The notes beneath the pieces are model-generated. The model worked only from the letters and a program-made list of their open reading frames with translations, made no database searches and was not told where the DNA came from. The position numbers were made by a program, and so were the translations under genes. A stretch of DNA of 64,000 nucleotides, from the NCBI GenBank assembly GCA_028023455.1, contig JAQFVV010012394.1, positions 21,224,900 through 21,288,899 on the forward strand, read 5' to 3'. This document shows, piece after piece, positions 24,411 through 38,103 of this stretch. Within the stretch, counting starts at the first letter, position 1. The number at the start of each line of letters is the position of its first letter. This DNA is from Epiperipatus broadwayi. Lineage: Eukaryota; Onychophora; Udeonychophora; Euonychophora; Peripatidae.

Positions 24411-26967
24411 CTGAATAAAGTGGTATCCATAAATTAATTAATTCAATTATGAGTGTGTCCCCCCCCACATACTTTTATTCAAATCAAGTATGCCAACCAA
24501 ATTGTCTCCAAGACAAATATGTATATATATGGTTTTAAGTGCATTATTCTTCAAATTAAATAAAAACAATTTTTATAAAATATTATATAAATATATTTAT
24601 ATTTTAGTTAACTGATATTTTACAACCTCCTTTTGTCATTATTTGTATTCAGATTTACAAACTCAGAATGTAAACAATACCACAGTGTAAATGAAATTCA
24701 CATTTGTTAAAAATCATTTCCAAGATGTTTTGTTTATAAACACAACATTAAAAAAAAAGTTTTAGTTTAACAATCAAGATGAATTAAGATTTCATCCTAC
24801 CATCTACTGTACATCACTGACAATTTTCTGAACCAATGGCACACAATTTGAAATTCAGCATGTCAAAGGACTCTTCAATTGAACAACCAACTGGGCAGCT
24901 TAAAATATTTCAGCACAACATTATATTATCATTGAAACCTAACATAAGTATAAAATTTGAAGGAAATCCATTTGGTAGAAGTATGTAAAAAATTTGTCAC
25001 ATGATTTGGCACAGACAAACAAATAAACAAACAAAATTTCAAAGTTAAATAAAAGTGTTTAATAATATTATTAATCATACAGAAAAGTTAGTGAAAAAAA
25101 AAGAGAAATATTTATTATCACAAATTGTGCATTAACCTCCTAATTGATAATATCCAGATCTAGATTGGCACTCTTAAGTGTAAAGTTTTTGTTACTGGTG
25201 AATCCTTGTCAAAATACTACTCTTATGTGAGTTTAAGGAAGAAGTTAATCATTGATAGCTTTTACTTTTATGAAAATTTCTTTAATTTTTGCATATTTGC
25301 AAAGTTATGTTTTGCTAAAAAGCATAGAACATTATTTTAATAATTAATAATAAATATTTGTGTTGTAGCTACAGCACTCATACGAAAGCACCCAAATAAG
25401 TTTAATTATTCTCTATTAGGTATTAGTAATAAGTATTTATATAAGCAACAGCTTGTTTTTACTAATTTGATTTGACAGGCAAGTCTAACATTCAAGTTTG
25501 TTCAAATTTAATTTAATTTTGTTATAGTAGGGTACTTTTATTCATTGTGTATGTATGGCTCTGGAAAAGGCTATTGGACATCCAAAACTGTCATCCATCT
25601 TTGGCAATTTAAAATAATAAAATATTGTAATTGTACTGTGTAAAGTGCATAGAAGAAGGTGTTAATGAAGTTTGTTTATATTAGAATTAACTTTAGTTTA
25701 TAAGTGTTCACCACAGCTGCACTCAACCAGAGATCAACATCAATAGCAGAAGGCTCAGTTCAATGTTTTGCTAAGTTTTGATTACTAAGGTGTAACTTAA
25801 CTGCATAATTTCTGTATTTGTTTACAGTATTTATTCAAATCAATAGTAATTTACTTACTGTTTATTTAAATTTTATTCCGATTAGAAACATTTGTTACTG
25901 CATTATTGCCAAGATCCCAAGCTTTTGATCTGATTGGCCATAATGGTGTGGTAATAAATGTTATGGAGATATACTGCTATATATAGCAGCACCTGTAGAC
26001 TTCTGTGTAAAATTAGATTCATTGTCATTTAATTTGTAATTGATTTGCTTTTTTTATTAGGTGATTTGTTTCTAAATTGATCTTTTGTCAGTCCATTTTG
26101 TAAAGATGAGTAATTGGCAAGAAAATGGTTTGTTTGGTCCCATCTATACAGTTGGTTTTAGGAAGTCATGTGACATTATGTGGAAGATTGAGTAAAAGAA
26201 GCATTGACTGAAATACTTGACTAGTGTACTCAACTATCCTGAACATATTGGTTTATCTCTGTTTCCTATAATGGCAATATGTAGCAGCTTTAAAAATTAT
26301 AATTAAGGAATTTTCAAAATAAAAATACTGATGTAAAAAAAAGTTGTAATTTTAATTGCAATATAAAATTTATATATTGCAAATTAAATTCATATTAATG
26401 ATTAAGACGTTTTAATAAAATATTCATTAAAAAGTAACTCAGTGATCTTAAATATGTGGCCATTTTCTCATTTGTGTATATGTTACCTTCTAAACAATCA
26501 TGTTGCGTTTTACTGTTGTGGCATTAATTTGGCTATTCAATCATCTTGAAACCTAGACCCAATTTCCAATAAAAGTAATTATATATCCATTTACTGACTA
26601 CTTTTAACAGTTATTGTAACTAGCTTTAGATTAGCTATCTGGAAAAGCCCTAATCTTTCTTGATAAGTTTTCGTTTATCCTAAAAAATTTCTAAAAACCC
26701 TAATATGAACCTATGGATTATAAGTCCATGGCATGCTGCATTAAACACCACATCAAAAGAAATTTATTGGAAAAGTAATTAGTATTCACCACTGACCTAC
26801 ACTCATGTGTGTGCACATCTGTAATTTATTTTTACGTTAGCTTTTTAGATTTTCTGCATACTTCTCTTGAAAGTTTGTTATTAAATCTTAAACTTTCTCT
26901 TCAACTATAGCAGCATAATTTTCACCATCTTTATACCACTTAAGCTTTAGTATGTAATAATAGATGC
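24411..26967. other. No gene seen
   Basis: AT-rich. A run of eight C lies at 24459-24466. TCACATG-type motifs recur (near 24256 and 26165) as elsewhere next to repeat ends. No convincing coding region. Confidence 0.5.
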
Positions 26968-27370
26968 CAGTAGAACTGATTACATCCCTATCTTGTATTT
27001 AATCTAATATCCCCAGACTAATTTTAAGCTTATGGCTTCCATCAGTAAGACACTTTGAATCTTGGACAAGTGCACCTGGAACTTTAGAATCTAATGTGCC
27101 CTCCTCCAGCACTTACCATTTATATTTTTCGTATACTATCAAGCTATATGACCATGCAAGCAAGTTGGCTAGATTGAAAACATTTATATGTTTTTTTTAA
27201 ATTTAACATGACAGCTTGGTAGTATAATAGAGAGATAAATGGTGATGGAGTGAGGGTGCACTGGTTTAAGATCCAAGGCTTATTACTGATGAAAGCCATA
27301 CGCTCGAAACTAGTTCAGAGATGTTGGGTAGGACAGCAGGGAATGGATTTAATAAGTAAGTTATCTGGCA
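26968..27370. mobile_element. Diverged fold-back element, family A interior type
   Basis: The left part (TACATCCCTATCTTG...CCAGACTAATTTTAAGC...TATGGCTTCCATCAGTAAG...AAGTGCACC) is matched in inverted orientation by the right part (GGGTGCACTGG...TTACTGATGAAAGCCATA...GAAACTAGTTCAGAGATG...CAGGGAATGGATTTAA). The arms are about 150 bp and clearly diverged, so this is an old copy. Confidence 0.55.
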
Positions 27371-30300
27371 TATATTATAACTTATTAAATCTCACAATAA
27401 ATGACATAGAGATGGTGAAAAGTATGCTGCTATAACAGCAATATGTAAACTAAAGTCACATGATGGGGTCAGGTGATATTTTCTCTAACTATATAGGTAT
27501 TGCACAGAATATGATCTGGATGTTTAAAACATATGAACATCAACACTAAAACAGTCTGACTTTATGTTTTAATTATGATCAGTTTAATTTAGGGTTTTAA
27601 GGTTATAACATTCAGTCATAAATGGTTATAGTAAATAACTTATTAAAACATTAACATTTGTGTCTGCAATGGGTAGGGATAATTATATGTGTTTGTTAAG
27701 ATGTCTTAATTCTCTATATTATATGAGAATTTGAATTGACCATGAAATATGTCTATAGTGAGAAGAAGATTTGTTTGCTCCAATATTGTATATTAGATGA
27801 TAGTTTTTGATTTAATTAACAAGCTTTCAGGAGAATTTCATATTAAATCTAAAAGCACTGATTGGTTATTTTCAGAGGCATTAATCAATTTATTACTTCT
27901 AAAAATATAAAATATTGAAAACTAAATTTAAAATTTCACAACTACTGGTTTTACTGTCAGAGCAAACTTCTTCATGTGTGAAGGAATGACAAATATATAT
28001 TAAACTAATTTATCTTAATTCTCACATTCCAACTATCTTTAATGTCAAAAAAACTCTTAAATAAATTAAAAGCTTCAGAATCCAAAAATTTTCAATAATA
28101 TTTCTCTTTATCTCACTTTTTAAAGTTGACAACCATAATCTCATGGCTTGTCATGGATATATATTTCACTTTTATGATTTTTACTCTTTCATTTAACCTC
28201 AAATTACTTTGACCTAATATAAACTATTCCTGAAATGATATTATTATTACCCTTTTCTTTTGTATTATTCAATTAATTATTTAAAGGAATATTTTTCCTC
28301 CAGGTTATTGACTTATTCCCATATTATAATTCTTTTTTTAAATGGTTATAAGAAAACATTTTAAAAGGTGAAGAAATAAAATCATATTTACCTTTTATTT
28401 TTATGTTTTTAAAATTATTATAATTCCTACTAAACAAAACTCTTAACTCTTAATAATCACACTGGTTGCTATTTATAATTGTTTGATTTTCATTCATTAA
28501 AAAAAAAATTGTAATTTGATATTTATTGTTATTAATAATATTTATATAAATATAAAATAAAATGTTTAGTGATTATCTACTATAATCTTTATTACTTTTT
28601 ATTTATTTCTGTATGAGCAGGCATTTAAAACTAATAGTATATTATTTTATTTACATTGAATCATTTTTTATATCAGAAAAAAAATGAATTTTTTCCTTAA
28701 TTATTTTGTGGGCATAAAAATCACACACAGCTGAAAGAACAAACAAACAGTTCTGTTCAAAGTATCATAAACACATTACTTTCTCTGTTTGCATATAATA
28801 TATATTGTTAGGAGCAATTTTCTTCATAATATTTCAGAGTTGAGCTTCTCACTCACAAAGAGAGTAAGACAGAACCTAGCCTAGATAAATATGGATATAA
28901 TTTCATTACCATCTAGCATCCATTGATTTCTCAAGCTTATAATAGATGGCTCTTAAGTAGCTTTTAAATTTTTATGTAATTTAGACTTGGATGTTTTTTG
29001 ACAATTATTATTTTTGATAATTTAAAATTTAATTTAAATCCCACAATTTATAACAATAATAATATTTTCTTAATTCTGAATTAATTTATTTTCATATTAC
29101 TACTAATTTTTTAGTTTTTTGTTGTTGTTATTCAATAAAAAACATTTTTAAAATTAATAATAATAAAGTAAAATATTTTGCTTGAATAAATTTTAATCCA
29201 GAACATATATATATATATAGGCAAGAGTTCAACAAATTCAACAGAAATATCTTAACTTTATATAGTACATGTATGAAAAAAAAGTATGTACATGTTTAGA
29301 TAGAATTACATAAGGATTTTAAAATATTGATGAATTAAATTTATGTTTAAATCTGAATTTAACTAATGTTAATATAATTTTTTAAAAATAATATGAATAA
29401 AATATGTATTAAATTACAATTGAACTAATTGAAAAAAAAAAAATACAGGTAAACTGTCACAAATCAAAACACCACTAATTCAAAAACTTCTATTATTAGG
29501 GCAAAATTACAAAATAATTATTTTTGATTTATTTCTTTAATTATTGCATCATAAATACTCTATGCTGATATAAATATAAGCACATTCTGAATTTTAAAGT
29601 AATGTATTATTATTAATAAAACAAATATATACAGCATGCAAGAAATATTTAAATATATACATATATTAATGTATAGATAATAAAATTAGTATATATATAT
29701 ATTCATCAGAGTTTGCACTTATAATGATGGTAGAGGGGGAATATTGTTGAAATCCAAAAAAAATAGCAAATATAAAAAAGCTCTGCAATCAGGGATTTAA
29801 GATTAATAGTAATCTATCCTGTATATTTAATTTTATAATTTATATTAAAAAATTATATTTATAATCAATTTCTTGTATAGATCTGTATTTATTTAATAAC
29901 ATCAAACATTTGCATTTTATATGTTTACAGGTCTGTGGAAGTCTATTGAACAGTCAAAATTAACAGCTTAAAATTTAAAATAAAGAAATTTCATATCATT
30001 AAGTGCATATATAGAATGATTACTGTTATTATTTATATTTTCTATATAGCATATCCTCCAACATAACTTTTGTTTTACTAATAGAATCTAAAAAAATGGT
30101 AAATCTAACTGGAAGTCTGTAAGTAGAAGTTTTAGAACTATTAAATCAAAAGAATACAAATTACTGGTGGACAGTTAATTTGAACATCAGCTGAGTCATT
30201 AAATACATCAGAATCAACACTACTATATGTTTCGATTGAAATTTATGAATGAAGTTTTTTCAAAATATATCAATTACCCTCTTTCAGTAAGTAATGCAAT

Positions 30301-31871
30301 CATTTCAAAGATAACCTACAAGTCATAGTATAGTAGTCACATGACAGACTTGAAAGCTAAAGTTCCTGGATTTAAGTTCTACCTATCACTTTGGTGCTGT
30401 AAATGATTTCTCGAGAAATAGTCTTCTAATTATTCTTTTTTTACTTCAAGGTCAAAAATTTCAATATCTGAACTACAAGATCTACCTAAGTAATTAAATG
30501 GGTTACTGCTTGCAAGTACATATGATATTTGAGCATAGTGAGTGATATGGATGGTTCATGATCTCTAGGTATTGACTATTAGAGTCTACAACATTATCAC
30601 TGCATCAAATCATGCAGAATATTTAAAGGTCTTGTCAATCACAAATGTCTTAATGTTTTACTTATGGATAATATATAATGTGAAATCAAGATTTCTGGTT
30701 GAAAACTATTTTGCCAAAGTAGCAGCATCTCAAGCATGAAACATGGATAATGGATGCATGAAAATATATTGTTTAATAAACAATCATTTATATTTTTCTA
30801 TCTGTAGGAAATGTTTATATCTAGTTATTAATACACATAAAGGCAATGTACAAATTTGATTCAAGAATGCTATCTAAATTCTAAAAAATACATAGCAAAG
30901 CCATAAAACCTATCAAATATGTTCTTCAACTTTGCAGGATGCGATACTTTTGTAAAATTACATTTTCATTGGATTGAACATATAAGATGGATGAACAAGA
31001 AGTGTCTGAGGCTAGATTACAATAGAGACCTATAATTAGGCAAGATAATAAAATCTTTCATAAAGCAAACAGATAATTTTTATTCTGCAAAATTTTTTTT
31101 TTACAAACATGGTAAAGATGATTTGAAATTCATCTAGATATTATAAAGCATATCAAAGAACCGATAAATACAATGGGGTATAAATTACAAATGGATCCTG
31201 TAAATACTTAGCAAGACATACAAAATTAAAGAGAAAGGAAAAGGAACTGCTACTTATAATGAGGTTGGAAGAGAGGCCTGACTCCATGTAGCATCAACAA
31301 TATCTGGATAGGTGAGAACCCTGTCTTTGTTCTTAATTTTTGAAATTCAATCATCGTAATTTCCTAGATGTAGGGTTGAAGTAAAACTCTTAGTACCCAA
31401 ATGGTAAATATAAGGAAAATAGTAATTCTAATACAAGGATGAAAGCCCTGTTTCATGCTACTAATGATAACAGAAATAGAAAAAATGCGCAGTTTAGTAA
31501 TTGACTCCATGATATTTCTCTAGGTAAGAAGAGCAGGTCTCTGGGACAGAATGTGATGCATTGTCTCTTCAGACTTATGAACAATCTGGCAGAAGGTAAA
31601 TGGCAGAATCCTAAATAAATGTAATAATGAACCAGCTTGCTTTATATGTGGACATACATGTTATTCACAGATCGTTTTTTATAGTCATTTCAAAACTTAT
31701 CACTAGTTTATTATTATTATTTGACTTTTGGCGTGCATGATTTATGCAATGGCAAAGTAGTAAACTCTAGAGCCGAATGTCATGAATTGCAGTGGGTTCT
31801 GTCATTTCCCTTTCTTGAACATCATTGATTTCTCAAGCAGCAAACCAATCTATTAGTTTTTCCTTTTTTAT
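27371..31871. other. No gene seen; repeat fragments
   Basis: Contains a single arm related to the 9.8-10.4 kb palindrome (27945-28100), family-A arm fragments near 28850-28960 and 31745-31840, a family-C fragment near 30560-30615 and TA microsatellites (29207-29218, 29691-29701). 31250-31660 has slightly more complex sequence with short protein-like frames but no recognisable domain. Confidence 0.5.
27945..28100. repeat. Single arm related to the F3 palindrome
   Basis: The order of blocks (TTTTACTG...GCAAACTTCTTCA...TATTAAAC...CACATTCC...TTTAATGTCAAAAAAACTC...AAGCTTCAGAATCC) follows one arm of the palindrome at 9822-10370. No inverted partner follows here, so this is a half-element or a decayed copy. 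Confidence 0.5.
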
Positions 31872-32047
31872 TTGAAATATAAGGGATTTGAACTCGGATT
31901 TTCAAGCACCCACCAACAATACACCCTATCTCATATAACTGATATACATGACCACACACATGTAGAAAAGATAAATAATAACCAATATCCGTATTTCATG
32001 CTAAACCAGCACTCATCAGTTGGTCCAGATTATTATCTCTCTCATAT
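31872..32047 (+). repeat. Dispersed repeat family B
   Basis: A block of about 175 bp running from GATTTGAACTC through ACACACATGTAGAAAAGATA to AACCAGCACTCATCAGTTGG. It has close relatives at 33744-33950, 34042-34241 (inverted), 35400-35562 and 48318-48420 (inverted). Read on the minus strand the family ends in a GGTTCAAATC B-box-like motif. Confidence 0.65.
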
Positions 32048-33743
32048 ATATATAATCAGCGCTCAGTTGATGATTGACAAAAAGACGCTGCCATGAGACT
32101 TCTTCTTTCTAATAATTATGTACAATAAGAGAAAAAAGTTATGATTTGGACAGCCTTTTTATTACAATACCTATCACTTCACATTTTTTTTTAAAAAAAA
32201 CTGGTTTTATTCTATGCAAAAACAATTTTCTATTAATACTATATTCTTCCTAAATGATAACGCTTCAATGCATACAGGCCACACTTAACAGCAATTGATT
32301 TGAATAAAAGGAAGACGCATTTCTCCTCTCTCTTGGCTGACATGTTATTGTGCCTCTGTAAGTTAGTGTAATGATATGGAACAGTGCTAGAGTGGTCTCT
32401 GCTGTTCAGGGTACATGAGTCGTGTCCAACTCTATCATTTCGGTGCTTGAATTTCTTAAGAGTTTCCTAGTAATAAACATTCGATTAGTATTTATTTAGT
32501 AAATAAAAAATGAATGTTTTTATCAGTGTTTTATCTTTGAGGAGTAACTTAATATCATTTTATACTTATATTAAATAATTCCACGCCGTATTTTTTGATA
32601 CAAATATTGGCCCTAAGCCATATTAATAAAGATATCAAACGTTTTCCTACTAATGTATCCAAACCTCAGATATATATATATATACACAAATTAAGAGCAC
32701 ATATGCATGTCTATATACATATTGTGAACGAGTGTAAAAAAGAGAAACATTTATTTTTTCCCATTATTACTTATCATGTTTCTTGTTTAATGGATTTTTT
32801 TTTTCGTTTTTTTAATGGCGAAGAACGCTTTTTAATTTGAAAAAGAACACTTAAACTTGTTACCAAAGCTAAAGAAAAAACTTGCTTGACATTAACATCT
32901 TAAAGAAGCAATTATAGGAGTTGATTACTATTAATTGCAATCAACAAAAAAAAAAAGCTTACTTTATAACTGGGATAAAATCCAGGGTATTGTTCCCATA
33001 GGCTCATAATAAAAACAATTAATGTCAAAACAACAATTTATTACTTTTTTAAAATACATATTTTTTAAAAAATGCTTATTTTATTTTTGTTTTAAATATT
33101 GCTAAAAGGAAAATATTATTTATAAAATTAATTTAAAAAAAGTAAACCAAGGGTTCTCTCCGGAGATAATCCGATGTTCGAGCACTAGGACGTTTTGCTC
33201 TCAATTCCGCGACTCGAACACTGCACTAAACCAGAAGGGACTATAAACTTAATTAACTATTTCAAAGAAATAAGCTTGTAAGTATAATGTTCTTTTTGGA
33301 CATATATCTGCATCTTTAATAATAATCTATAATAATGATCCTAGTATCTGGTTATAAAGATCATCATAATGCCCTGATTACTACATTTGTCTGCTGTTTA
33401 ACCATCAATTACTATTGACAGTCCTAAACTAATTTGTTTTAGTATCCAATAATATTTTTTAATTTTGAATTTAATGAGAAATAAAAGATCCCTCTTTTAT
33501 TTTTTGACTCAAGTTTGAGATTTAAACTCAGACAGAAGTTGGTACTGAAGTAGAGTAGTTTAGCTTGAGGTTGTTAATAATGACTGCTAGTTAATTAACA
33601 ACATAACTGCTAAACATATGTACGGTTATTGCATGGAAATATATTCTCTTTTATTCATTTATATTCTAACTAACAAAATAGAATTACCTTAATATAACAA
33701 AAGTGGGTGTCGTTTGCAAGTTGACTTCTGTATTTTATGAATG
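32048..33743. other. No gene seen
   Basis: AT-rich. A diverged family-D block lies near 32440-32490. A short CpG-bearing patch at 33150-33240 (GTTCGAGCAC and GACTCGAACAC in opposite orientation) stands out from its surroundings but matches nothing I recognise. Confidence 0.45.
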
Positions 33744-34241
33744 GGTTATAGAAGATTTGAACCCAGACTTTCAAGCTCCCTTCAGCTATCCAATCCATCT
33801 CATACAATGAATACACATTACCATACACATGTGAAAAAACTAAATATTCTCCAATATATGTATTTCATGCTGAACCAGCACTCATCAGTTGGTTCAGATC
33901 ATCATTTTCGACACATACTTATAAACAGTGTTCAGTTTATATTAAGGTAGCAGCATCAAGGGTTTTGGGCATTCCATCTTCAGATTTTCAATGGTATGGA
34001 AGGCTGAACAGGTGGATGATGGAGTAGATTAAAGTATGTCCATTAAAGTTTGAAGATTTGCTATCTTAATGTAAGTGGGAAATGATGATCAGGACCAAAT
34101 GATGAGTGCTGGTTCAGCATGAAATATGTATATTGGAGATCATTATCCTTTTCACATGTGTGGTCATGTGTATCAGTTATATGAAATGGATTGTATAGAT
34201 GAAGGGAGCTTAAAAATCTGGGTTCAAATACTCTATAATTA
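33744..34241. mobile_element. Fold-back element built from family B
   Basis: Two inverted copies of the family-B block make arms of about 200 bp with about 90 bp between them. The outer ends are TTATAGAAGATTTGAACCC and GGGTTCAAATACTCTATAA. Both arms carry the AACCAGCACTCATCA block and its complement. This parallels the fold-back arrangement of family A. Confidence 0.65.
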
Positions 34242-34664
34242 CATCTAAACTCCGGGGATATAAAGTATGCCAGTATTTAAATAATATATATATATATATA
34301 ATTCATATCTAATCATAGCATTCCATTTTAGGTTTTGTTGTATACATATCCTCCATAACAATAAGTTTCAAGATAAAAATCAAAATAATAAGTTTACAAT
34401 AAAGTCTTTGGTATTTAGTAGACAAAAAAGTAAAACAGCCTTTAAATTTCCCATCACAGTGAAAGGCTTCTCTTAAGTCTCTCATAGAGAAGCAGCAGGA
34501 AAAAATGGTACTAACCCAGTCTTTTAATTGCCAGAGAGGATTTGAGTATATTTTCCATCTTTGTTTACCTCCTCTAGTTAATAATAACTAGTTACCTATT
34601 TTCCAAGCAGTATTGAATAATTAGCTGGGTTAACCATAGTCCATTCCATCTACACCACTCCTGT

Positions 34665-34755
34665 TGGAAAAAAATTTCAAAATTTATTTGACCTGGATTT
34701 AAACTCAGGTTATAGTCAAATCAGGCAAATGCACTATCATTGTATTCCTTGCATC
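34665..34755 (-). repeat. tRNA-like SINE relic
   Basis: The minus strand reads ACAATGATAGTGCATTTGCC (A-box-like, tRNA D-arm pattern), then about 20 nt later ACCTGAGTTTAAATCCAGGT, a B-box arm with a good 5-bp stem (ACCTG/CAGGT region). Diverged; a pseudogene-like head. Confidence 0.5.
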
Positions 34756-35399
34756 CATAATAAGTTAATGCATGTAACAAAATCCTTACATATACTAAAG
34801 AATATTAACTTTTTAAGTTCATATTAGCATTAATTAATAATCTACTGACATATAGTGCATTAATGTTTATTAATATAGATATTTTTTTAAATTAAAAGTT
34901 AAACTTAAAAGAATATTATAACATTTAGAATAATAGACGTATAAGTGGAAAGAAAATTTTAATATAGCTTTCAATTCAGGGGCAATAGATAGTAATATAA
35001 ATTTATATATAATTTTTATTAGAACTAGTGAGAGGATTTGTTTGCTTGGAAATTTAGTTTAATTGATATATCTCCATATCTGTATTAACCAACAATATCT
35101 TGATTTACTTTTATGTCATGCTTCTAAATATAATGTAATCTACACTGTAGTTATGTTCAATGTATATTTGCAACACAAGAGGGCTTTATCTATGGCTTGA
35201 TGGTAATATTATTCTTAGAATGGTAAATCTATTTTATAGAATTTCTAAATTAGTCTAGAATGTGCTCATTATTAAATAAACTACACAATGTAAAATAGTA
35301 GAGCTGAATTAGGTGCAATGATATTTTACTTATTAGAAAGTACTGTGTTCTATTAGTTTCATCATAGTACTGAATTTGTTTACTAGCTCTACAGTATAA

Positions 35400-35562
35400 A
35401 TTATAGGAGGTTTGAACTCAGACTTTCACATGACCTTCAACCATCAATTCTATCTCATACCACTGATACAGTTGATCACATACACATCGCAAAGATAAAT
35501 AATCACTAATAAATGTATTTTGTGCTAAACCAGCATTCATCAGTTGGTCTAATCCTTACATA
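35400..35562 (+). repeat. Dispersed repeat family B
   Basis: The same block order as 31872-32047 (GGTTTGAACTCAGACTTTCA ... AACCAGCATTCATCAGTTGG), diverged and without an inverted partner. Confidence 0.6.
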
Positions 35563-36177
35563 ATACAACCATCTGCATATAGGGAATCTTTATACAATGA
35601 TTTGCTAAAGCAGTCATTCTTAATATATACCTCATTTCTTTACAACTATTTGCTATAATAATTTTTAAAAAATTTCCACAATTTTTTTGAATAGGCTATT
35701 TTGTAATAATACTTGCATCATAGGCTGTTAATGTCATGAAAATAATGTCACACTCGTGAGATAAAATGGCAAGAGTCATGTCAAGAAAAAAAAGTACCAT
35801 AGGATTCTTATTCACTATATAATTAAAAATAAACTTTGATGTTATATAATAAGGAATAAAATATATTAGACACCAATTGAAAATATAACTTACTAATTTT
35901 TATTCAATAAAAGTAGATTTCATCACAAACATGAACAATCTAAGCAAAAAAAAAACCAAACAATTAATAATAAAATTTCACATATATAACAATATGCACT
36001 AATAATAAATTAAAAACAACTTACTTGAAATGCCCATCACTGTAAGTATAAAAGAAAATGCCTTATTTTCTGCATAATGCTAAAACAAGGAGTGAACCGG
36101 TGAATTTTAGATTAATGGATATAATTAGTTAGAATTTCATCTTGAATTTAATATTCACGAATCTAAAGGTTTCTGTT

Positions 36178-37255
36178 TCAACCACTTATTAGATTGCTAC
36201 TAGCGAAGCCAATAACACTCGACGACGAAGGGAGGGAAATAATATCCCTCAAAACATTGTAACAGTCAAAACACGTGTATCTCGTTAACATAGTGCAGAA
36301 TTCGACCACCACACAGAACAGCAGCACCATCGAGTAGCGAAGCCACCCATGGTACCGAGTTCGAACATAGTTTATCGGTTCCACACTACAATCTATGGAA
36401 CAACGCCTCTGATGCGACATAAGTAAACACTTCTTTAGGCACGGTGGTCAGGGAGATGCACGAGATTCATGGTATTGTTTCCGAGCTGGCCAACAATCAA
36501 ACGAATATTAATTCACATATATAATCGAGGAAATATATATAATGGACATCGAATAAATGAAAACTTGACTACAGACATACAGTTAAAATTATTTATTTAC
36601 GTATTTAATAAAAAAAAACATTATTAATATTATTAATCATATTTTATATTCAGAGTTTCAATAGCTAATTGGCAATTTTACTATATATAAAAGTACATTT
36701 ATTTATAAAGAGCATTCATTTATATGAAGGCGTAATCTAGCTACCTAAGGTTCCCAAGTGAGTATTTCTAATGCGTACTGTAGGGGCTTTATACTTTGCA
36801 TTGCAAGAGTCATCCGTGGCGGCGGACATACATTTCTTTAATAAAATATCTATTTTACGACTAAGGGCGAACATTTATTTGAGAGTGGATGACGAAGATA
36901 ATGCCGAGGCGGAGTGATATAGAGAATGATAAACTAAATAAAGGAACACATGGTACGCTTTAGAAGGGCGATATAAAATGGCAGCACTGAAACTGCAATG
37001 CCGTGAATAAGTTTATAAGGGCTTCGGGTTGGTCTCTGCCTTGACCCGAAGAGGTAAGGTGTCACATGAGCATAACCAGGGACAAGCGGTCCCTGTCGCA
37101 ATTTGCCAGCTGGCTGCGTGATGGTCGTCAAGCCCTACGGGAACATTATCATGTCCACTTGTGTAGGACGACTGGGGTTGATTCAACCCTATAGAATCCG
37201 GAGTATTCACGGCGTGGAATGAGCCATCGTGGCTTCAAAATGTAACACATGTATA
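36178..37255. other. GC/CpG-richer segment, possible promoter or old element
   Basis: Two patches (36180-36490 and 36750-37255) are clearly richer in G, C and CpG than the flanks and carry none of the repeat families seen elsewhere in the window. An 80-codon frame on the minus strand (36178-36420) has no recognised domain. At 37019-37052 a hairpin CTTCGGGTT...GACCCGAAG is followed by another around GGGACAAGCGGTCCC (37079-37094). A 9-bp inverted pair CCGTGAATA/TATTCACGG brackets 37001-37212. A TATAAAA sequence lies near 36972. It may be a regulatory region of an unseen gene or a GC-rich mobile element; I cannot decide. Confidence 0.3.
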
Positions 37256-38021
37256 AGATCTAAAAGATTATGGTAATATTTAACTAGATTTCAAACTCGG
37301 CCCCCCCCCATTATCAACGTTGACTGAAAGAAAATTGGTGACTCTCAAAGAAATGAAATTTCCGTAATTATTCATTAAAATTTAATAATAAAAAAATATC
37401 TAAAAAGGGGACTTATTACAGCGAGCATGCCAGCTGTTACGAAGTAGTAGACCCTGCATTACAATAACTGATTCTTTGAATGCGTCTCGATTTATATGAA
37501 ATTTAAGTTATTTATAAAGCAAATATTAACCCTTAAACCGCTAATTTTATCATTGGTTGTATCAGATAAAAATCAAATCTTTTAATTGGCCAATTCACAA
37601 ACTGAAGACAAAGCCTATTGTTAAAACATATTCGCCTATAATATTAAATTCAACTCAGATACGTTTATAAAAAGTATATAATTAATTTTTAAGGTTGTGA
37701 AGACAACGAAAGTTCTTTCAAAAATAAATTGCTATTTATTTATTCTAAGATATTCAATATCGGCAACATAAAAGTTATAATGTAAACAAAAAGATCGACT
37801 TTTACGTTATAGAAAAGTAAATATTTCTTTTTATTACAACTTCAATATTTGTACTAAAATCTTCAATATTTTTCGAAAATAATTTTGTTTTTTTATTATT
37901 CTCTCTGAAAATTATGTTTAATTTCCATAAATATTATTTAATAATAATTTAAATTGTATTCGAAATGAAAATCTCAGCGTTTTTCTTTATTTTCTTTGAT
38001 CAGGCAGTTTCTTTGTTCTTT

Positions 38022-38075
38022 CCAGCCAATCAGAATGTCTTTTTCGGCTGAGAGCATGCTAAGAACCAATCACAA
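38022..38075 (+). promoter_or_regulatory. Paired CCAAT boxes
   Basis: AGCCAATCAG (CCAAT at 38026-38030) and AACCAATCAC (38066-38070) lie 40 bp apart on the plus strand, 30-80 bp before the possible exon at 38104. CCAATCA is the classic NF-Y binding core. The spacing and position fit a promoter, but there is no expression evidence. Confidence 0.35.
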
Positions 38076-38103
38076 ATAATGTTCCTTCTTTGTTTAGGTT
38101 TAA

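Noticed and set aside
33150-33240. CpG-bearing patch tested as tRNA or 5S rRNA
   Set aside because: No A/B box order, no cloverleaf and no 5S internal promoter pattern.
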